This document shows, in pieces, positions 32,122 through 36,065 of a stretch of DNA of 36,065 nt. The stretch comes from Thermodesulfobacteriaceae bacterium UBA6232. Lineage in GTDB: Bacteria; Desulfobacterota; Thermodesulfobacteria; Thermodesulfobacteriales; Thermodesulfobacteriaceae. The stretch covers positions 1 through 36,065 of the forward strand of contig DJWK01000032.1 of assembly GCA_002441555.1 (NCBI GenBank), given 5' to 3'. How positions within the stretch are numbered: position 1 is the first letter of the stretch; every line of letters starts with the position of its first letter. Position numbers and translations under genes: made by a program. The notes under the pieces were generated by a model. That model was given only the letters and a program-made list of their open reading frames with translations, ran no database searches and had not been told where the DNA came from.

Positions 32122-33920
32122 ACTTTTACCTCCGAAATGGCCTTTTTGGGACAGACAAAGACACAGCAACCACAATCTATACATAAAGTTTTATCAATAA
32201 AAACCTTTTTTTTGGCCTCATCAAAATTGAGAGCAGGGCACTCAAATTCAATCACGCAAAATTTACAGCCTGTGCATTTATCCTCAAGAACCTGGAGCGG
32301 CCTCTTCGGATTGTTTAAAAGCCCTTCCCTTGTATAAACACAGGGGTGCCTCATAATAACGACACAGGGTTTATCGGAAGTTTTTAAATATTCCCTTGCT
32401 TCTTTTAAAATCTTAATGTTTTCCTTATAATCATAAGGGTCAACTACCTTTACAAATTCAAGCCCAAGGCCTTCAAGCACCTTTTCAATTTTTATAGAAT
32501 TTAATGGATTTCCCTCAAAGGAGACTTTCTGTGCAGGGGTTTTCTGATTCCCTGTCATACCAACAGTTTCATTATCAAGAATTACAAGCAAAAAGGGAAC
32601 TTTATAATGATAGGCATCAATAAGAGGAGGAATTCCCGAATGTAAAAAGGTGGAATCCCCGATAATGCCTATGACCTCTTTGTCTTTTCCGGCTTCATCA
32701 AAAACCTTTTTAATAGTTGTAGCAAAGGAGACTGAAGCACCCATGCAAAAGACCGTATCGGTTACTCCAAAATTTAATGCCAGAGTATAACAGCCTATAT
32801 CTCCACAATAAATGGCCTTTTTTCCAAAAACCTTCTTTAGGGCAAAAAGACCTATCCGATGACCGCATCCAGGACAAAGAGATGGCCTTTTAAGAGGCGG
32901 TATGGAGATAACCTTTCTTTCAGGTATCAACCCTAGCTTTGAAAGGATTCTCTCACAAACCTCAGGGGTAAGCTCTCCCTCCTTTGGAACGAGTCCATTC
33001 CTTCTTCCTTCGGTGTTAAATTGAAGTTCAAGAAAGGGGGAAGTTTCTTCAATGGAAATCACTCTTCTGAATTCAGAAAAAGTTTGCGATTTTATAGGAA
33101 AGGGCATATCAAACTTGGCAAGGGTAATTTTATTCTGAAGGTTATGTTCTTCAATAAGCTCAACAAGATAAGAAAAAACAATTCCACTTGTAAGGATAAG
33201 GAGGCTACCTTCATAAAAAAAACGAGGCATATTCTTTTCAGCAATATTTTCGATCTTTTCGTTTAATTTTTTATGAAGGAGTAGTCTAAGTTTAGGAGTT
33301 GCTGCAAGTCTTTGTAATTCTTTTTCCCAGTTTTTAAGATTCTCTTTAAAGCTGGGTTGATATTCCTCTTGAGAAATTAACTTAGAGAGCTTAAGATCAG
33401 ATTTTCCGTGGGAAACTCTTGTTGTAGTTCTAAGCATAACCGGTATTTCAAAATCTTTACTTATTTCCAGAGCCCTTTTAGCAAAAAGATAGGCCTCTTC
33501 CACTGTGGATGGATCGAGCACTGGGACTTTGGCAAAATAGGCAGCTATGCGGGAGTCTTGCTCTGTTTGTGAAGAGTGAGGCCCCGGGTCATCTGCAACG
33601 ACCACAACAAAACTTGTTTTTGGCCCAATATATGCGGAATTTACAAAAGGATCCATGGCCACATTAAGTCCTACCTGTTTCATGGTTACCGCACTTTTTA
33701 TACCACAAAGACTTGCTGAAAAAGCCATCTCTAAGGCCACCTTTTCATTAACTGCCCAGTCAATAAATCCTTTGAATCCATATTGAATTTTAAGTTTTTG
33801 AGCAGTGGGAAGAATTTCACTTGAAGGTGTCCCGGGATAGCCTGTTAAAAACCTTACCCCTCCTTCTACAAGGCCATAAGCAATAGCCTCATTTCCTGAA
33901 AGGTAAAGCCTCTTTGCCAT
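32118..33920 (-). CDS. iorA: Indolepyruvate:ferredoxin oxidoreductase, alpha subunit
   Basis: TPP enzyme of 600 residues that, with IorB, oxidatively decarboxylates aromatic 2-oxoacids to arylacetyl-CoA with reduction of ferredoxin. The order is a pyrimidine-binding domain (SGNEAIAYGLVEGGVRFLTG, GYPGTPSSEI), a linker, a TPP-binding domain (RPSLCPGCGHRIGLF, GDIGCYTLAL, then IGDSTFLHSGIPPLIDAYHY and NETVGMTGNQ), and a C-terminal 2x[4Fe-4S] ferredoxin domain (CTGCKFCVIEFEC and CIDCGCCVFVC). Oxygen-sensitive and cytosolic. No ribosome site precedes the ATG; the promoter lies 8 bases upstream, implying a leaderless message. Confidence 0.95.
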   Translation of the reverse strand: MAKRLYLSGNEAIAYGLVEGGVRFLTGYPGTPSSEILPTAQKLKIQYGFKGFIDWAVNEKVALEMAFSASLCGIKSAVTMKQVGLNVAMDPFVNSAYIGPKTSFVVVVADDPGPHSSQTEQDSRIAAYFAKVPVLDPSTVEEAYLFAKRALEISKDFEIPVMLRTTTRVSHGKSDLKLSKLISQEEYQPSFKENLKNWEKELQRLAATPKLRLLLHKKLNEKIENIAEKNMPRFFYEGSLLILTSGIVFSYLVELIEEHNLQNKITLAKFDMPFPIKSQTFSEFRRVISIEETSPFLELQFNTEGRRNGLVPKEGELTPEVCERILSKLGLIPERKVISIPPLKRPSLCPGCGHRIGLFALKKVFGKKAIYCGDIGCYTLALNFGVTDTVFCMGASVSFATTIKKVFDEAGKDKEVIGIIGDSTFLHSGIPPLIDAYHYKVPFLLVILDNETVGMTGNQKTPAQKVSFEGNPLNSIKIEKVLEGLGLEFVKVVDPYDYKENIKILKEAREYLKTSDKPCVVIMRHPCVYTREGLLNNPKRPLQVLEDKCTGCKFCVIEFECPALNFDEAKKKVFIDKTLCIDCGCCVFVCPKKAISEVKV

Positions 33921-33928
33921 GGCGTGAA

Positions 33929-33957
33929 ATTATAAAACTATTTTTAAATTTAATCAA
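33929..33957 (-). promoter_or_regulatory. Promoter of iorA, leaderless transcript predicted
   Basis: Minus-strand TTGATT (plus 33952-33957) and a perfect TATAAT (plus 33929-33934) are 17 bases apart. The -10 box ends 8 bases before the iorA ATG, so transcription should start within 1-3 bases of it. The -35 box overlaps the stop codon of the upstream DsrE-like gene. Confidence 0.75.
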
Positions 33958-34445
33958 TCCATTGGGATAAATGCATAACCCTGCATCTGATAGCCGATAA
34001 GGGAAATATAGCCATTTTCTACAACCTCAATAAATTCATATAAATCCTCTGGATCAATTTCTCTTAATTTTAATGCGATTTTGCATTGCTCAATTCTTAC
34101 ATGATATTTTTCTTTAAGTCTAAGCAATTGTTGATAAATTTTTTTCTTAAGATCTAAATCTTTTCTTTCCACATATTTATCACCTTTTGTCATATAATCT
34201 GAAGCTTTTCCTCTAACAGCTATAACCGCAGTATAATTGGCATATCTTGATATTCCTAAAAGGGTCTCTTCAATCAATTTCAATCTTAAAAGTAAGGCCC
34301 TTGGATTCCCCACATTAAGATCAAAGACAACCTTTACTTCCTTTACATTTTTTAGAGAAATGGGAACAACCATTTCAGAGGAATACAAATAAGAAAATCC
34401 GAGACTCAAAATCAAAATTAAACTTATTAAAATTTTTTTCATCAT
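33954..34445 (-). CDS. Secreted DsrE/DsrF-like family protein
   Basis: A 163-residue protein with a clear signal peptide (MMKKILISLILILSLGFS, cleavage near 20-23) followed by a DsrE-like fold: VKVVFDLNVGNPRALLLRLK, YTAVIAVRGKASDYMT, and an ending VENGYISLIGYQMQGYAFIP. The family (COG1416-like) occurs widely in sulfur-metabolising bacteria as periplasmic or secreted forms. The single mature cysteine is in IEQCKIALK, near residue 119. GGGAGGTGA lies 5-7 bases before the chosen ATG at 34445; an in-frame ATG at 34481 would add residues ahead of the signal peptide. It precedes iorA by 33 bases but iorA has its own promoter. Function not established; a sulfur-carrier or binding role is plausible. 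Confidence 0.8.
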   Translation of the reverse strand: MMKKILISLILILSLGFSYLYSSEMVVPISLKNVKEVKVVFDLNVGNPRALLLRLKLIEETLLGISRYANYTAVIAVRGKASDYMTKGDKYVERKDLDLKKKIYQQLLRLKEKYHVRIEQCKIALKLREIDPEDLYEFIEVVENGYISLIGYQMQGYAFIPMD

Positions 34446-34625
34446 TACTCTCACCTCCCTTTTTATAAGAATCCATATCAAATAGCAGTTTTTGACTTTA
34501 GCCGAGATAAGAATACTTCAGCCTAAAGGTTGCAGACCCCTCCCAAACTCACATTTAATAATTGTCAACATTTTTATTTTATTAAAAAAATTTTTATTTG
34601 AGAAGTCTATAAAATATAGCTCTCT

Positions 34626-34653
34626 TTGAAATAGTTTAAAAATTGATTATACT
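34626..34653 (+). promoter_or_regulatory. Candidate promoter of gatC operon
   Basis: TTGAAA (34626-34631) and TATACT (34648-34653, 5 of 6) are 16 bases apart, 33 bases before the gatC ATG and ahead of GAGGAGGAG. Match by sequence only; surrounding DNA is very AT-rich, so alternatives exist. Confidence 0.55.
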
Positions 34654-34686
34654 TATTAGCAATCCTTAAAGATATGAGGAGGAGCT

Positions 34687-34980
34687 ATGTCTATAACTCC
34701 TGATGAAGTAAAAAAAATTGCCCATCTTGCAAGGCTTGAGTTTTCCGAAGAAGAAATTCTGGCTTATACAGAGGAACTTTCCAAAATACTTGACTATTTT
34801 AAGGAACTTCAGGAGGTGGATACTTCTTCAGTTTCACCCACTTTTCATCCCTACAAAAAGAAAACCCCTTTTAGAGAGGATGAGGTAAGAACTTTTGAAA
34901 ATCTTGAAGGTCTTCTCAAGAATGCCCCAGAGCTAAAGGAAACCTCCATTGTGGTGCCAAAGGTGGTAAAGGCTCCCTAA
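34687..34980 (+). CDS. gatC: Asp/Glu-tRNA amidotransferase subunit C
   Basis: A 97-residue subunit that wraps GatA and GatB in the amidotransferase turning Glu-tRNA(Gln) or Asp-tRNA(Asn) into the amidated form. Typical residues: ITPDEVKKIAHLARLEFSEE at the start, LSKILDYFKELQEVDTSSV in the middle and the FREDEV and NAPELKETSIVVPKVV end. GAGGAGGAG lies before the ATG. It is followed one base later by an MNT gene and, after a HEPN gene, by gatA, an unusual split of gatCA. Confidence 0.95.
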   Translation: MSITPDEVKKIAHLARLEFSEEEILAYTEELSKILDYFKELQEVDTSSVSPTFHPYKKKTPFREDEVRTFENLEGLLKNAPELKETSIVVPKVVKAP

Positions 34981-34981
34981 A

Positions 34982-35332
34982 ATGCCTGTAATAACTGGTC
35001 TTTCCGAAAAAAGAAAGCTTCATCTTAAGGAAAAATTAAAGGAACTTCTTCCCAAATTACAAAAATTGAACCCTGAAAGGGTGATATTATTTGGTTCTTT
35101 TGTTAGAGGTGAAGTTCATAAAGGGAGTGATCTTGACCTGATTATTATTGCCAAGGATGTCCCCTTAAGATTTATTGATAGACTGGATTGGGCCTACGAA
35201 AGCCTTGATCCTGACTTTCCTTTAGATATCCTGGTTTATACACCAGAAGAAATAGAAAAAATGAAGCTTGTTAATCCCTTTATTAAAAGGGCTTTGAAAG
35301 AGGGATTGGTGATATATGAAAGAGGTTCTTAA
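34982..35332 (+). CDS. MNT-type nucleotidyltransferase (antitoxin-like)
   Basis: A 116-residue minimal nucleotidyltransferase of the polymerase-beta fold. The signature G38-SF(9 residues apart)-D50-L-D52 is in VILFGSFVRGEVHKGSDLDL, and the third carboxylate D82 is in FPLDILVY. All three metal ligands are thus present and activity is plausible. Paired with a HEPN gene overlapping it by 17 bases, the classic MNT-HEPN toxin-antitoxin layout, in which the MNT protein can adenylylate the HEPN partner. It begins one base after gatC, without a separate promoter, so expression would follow gatC. Confidence 0.9.
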   Translation: MPVITGLSEKRKLHLKEKLKELLPKLQKLNPERVILFGSFVRGEVHKGSDLDLIIIAKDVPLRFIDRLDWAYESLDPDFPLDILVYTPEEIEKMKLVNPFIKRALKEGLVIYERGS

Positions 35333-35729
35333 GGATTTTGCCAAAAAATGGTTAAAGCAGGCAGAGTATGACCTTGAGGATGCTAAAAAGGCAAAGGATT
35401 GGAAAAGTTACAATTTAAGTTGTTTCCTTTCACAACAAGCAGCCGAAAAGGCCTTAAAGGCTTATTTGTATTATGCAGGAGTGGAGATAGTTTGGGGGCA
35501 TTCAGTGGGAGCCCTCTGCAAAGAGGCCATCAAATTTGATTCTACCTTTGAAAAGGTTCTTTCTGAGGCAAGGGCCTTAGATAAATATTATATTCCCACA
35601 AGATGTCCTGACGCCCTGCCCGAAGAAAGCGTCCCCTCAGAAGTCTATGAAGAAAATGATGCCCTAAATACCCTTGTTAAGGCAGAAAAAATCTTCTCTT
35701 TGGTAAAGGAAAAAATTAGGCAAACTTAA
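35316..35729 (+). CDS. HEPN-domain protein (partner of MNT)
   Basis: A 137-residue all-helical HEPN protein: AKKWLKQAEYDLEDAKKAKD, FLSQQAAEKALKAYLYYAGV and the end LVKAEKIFSLVKEKI. The active HEPN RNase motif (R-x4-6-H) is not seen; the matching place reads YYIPTRCPDALP (R96), and the only histidine is H62. Related thermophile proteins often read TRYPD there, so this may be a nucleotide-binding or regulatory HEPN rather than a nuclease. It shares 17 bases with the MNT gene and is followed by gatA after 22 bases. Confidence 0.88.
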   Translation: MKEVLKDFAKKWLKQAEYDLEDAKKAKDWKSYNLSCFLSQQAAEKALKAYLYYAGVEIVWGHSVGALCKEAIKFDSTFEKVLSEARALDKYYIPTRCPDALPEESVPSEVYEENDALNTLVKAEKIFSLVKEKIRQT

Positions 35730-35751
35730 AAAACGCAGAAGGAGAAAAGTG

Positions 35752-36065
35752 ATGGATTTAAAGAAACTCACGCTAAGGCAGGCCTTAAATCTTCTTGATG
35801 AAGGAAAAATTTCAAGCTTAGAGCTTTGCACCTTAATGCTTTCACAGATTAAAAAATATGATCCCCAGGTTAAAGCCTTTCTCTATGTAAATGAGGAATG
35901 GGTGCTCAATCAGGCCAAATTTGTTGATAAACTGAGAAAGGAAGGAAAAAAAGGGCTTTTAATGGGAATTCCCCTTTCCATAAAAGACAACATCCTTATC
36001 AAAGGTCATCCTACAACTTGTTCCTCAAAAATTCTTGCTAATTATATAGCTCCCTATGATGCCAC
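35752..36065 (+). CDS. gatA: Asp/Glu-tRNA amidotransferase subunit A, 5' part
   Basis: The first 104 codons of GatA, cut by the window edge. The amidase-signature start is visible: LTLRQALNLLDEGKISSLEL, then GIPLSIKDNILIKGHPTTC, where the lysine of SIKDN is the first of the Ser-cisSer-Lys catalytic residues. The ATG at 35752 follows AAGGAG. The full enzyme supplies ammonia from glutamine to GatB. It runs in the same direction as gatC, MNT and HEPN and is probably read from the gatC promoter. Confidence 0.93.
   Translation, partial: MDLKKLTLRQALNLLDEGKISSLELCTLMLSQIKKYDPQVKAFLYVNEEWVLNQAKFVDKLRKEGKKGLLMGIPLSIKDNILIKGHPTTCSSKILANYIAPYDA

Noticed and set aside
34490..34560. Possible riboswitch or leader before the DsrE-like gene
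   Set aside because: A slightly GC-richer stretch with short complementarities, but no known aptamer core could be recognised.

Overview
The window looks like a core-genome stretch of a thermophilic, flagellated, Gram-negative, anaerobic bacterium, most likely in or near Thermodesulfobacteriota (the Thermodesulfobacterium/Caldimicrobium type). This is inferred from gene content, not a database match: AT-rich DNA with Lys/Glu-rich proteins; P- and L-ring flagellar proteins and a heptose/LPS pathway (outer membrane); a minimal SufCB pair; rubredoxin; a dihaem peroxidase; two DsrE-type sulfur-relay proteins; and an indolepyruvate:ferredoxin oxidoreductase paired with an arylacetate-CoA ligase. 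No insertion sequence, prophage, tRNA, rRNA or CRISPR array was found.

Layout. (1) 77-5580, minus strand: sufC, sufB, hisC and a PAS-GAF-PAS-GGDEF-EAL protein as one tight transcription unit behind a sigma70-type promoter near 5620-5648. (2) 5753-11727, plus: pnp, punA, rng, gmhB, waaC, joining RNA decay and purine salvage to LPS heptose synthesis. (3) 11860-21504, plus: a flagellar rod/ring/hook-junction operon flgF-G-A-H-I-J-N-K-L, whose FlgK is huge (1304 residues). (4) 21501-25023: mnmA (minus), a CX4C rubredoxin (plus), and groES-groEL (minus) with a shared GC-rich terminator. (5) 25176-28043: an APH-like/P-loop kinase fusion (minus) and a divergent dihaem cytochrome c peroxidase with a good promoter and terminator. 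(6) 28044-28709: about 670 bp with no supportable gene. (7) 28710-30405: yedF, a SAM methyltransferase and a 91-residue protein with an anti-sigma-like zinc motif. (8) 30402-34445, minus: a secreted DsrE-like protein, then iorA-iorB-paaK. (9) 34687 to the end, plus: gatC, an MNT-HEPN pair, and the start of gatA.

How the genes work together. Flagellar genes, the c-di-GMP protein and the LPS genes concern the cell surface and motility. IorAB would turn aromatic 2-oxoacids into arylacetyl-CoA plus reduced ferredoxin, and PaaK-type ligase links arylacetyl-CoA and arylacetate. SufCB, rubredoxin, the peroxidase and the DsrE/TusA proteins fit an anaerobic sulfur metabolism with oxidative-stress protection. 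GatCA belongs to tRNA-dependent Asn/Gln-tRNA amidation and is split by the nucleotidyltransferase/HEPN module.

Most worth a second look: the giant repeat-built FlgK, the MNT-HEPN pair inserted between gatC and gatA (its HEPN lacks the usual RNase motif), the small protein with a C-x30-H-x3-C-x2-C pattern, two promoters that predict nearly leaderless mRNAs, and the inverted repeat in front of groES where CIRCE is absent. I saw no complete new defence or mobile system.
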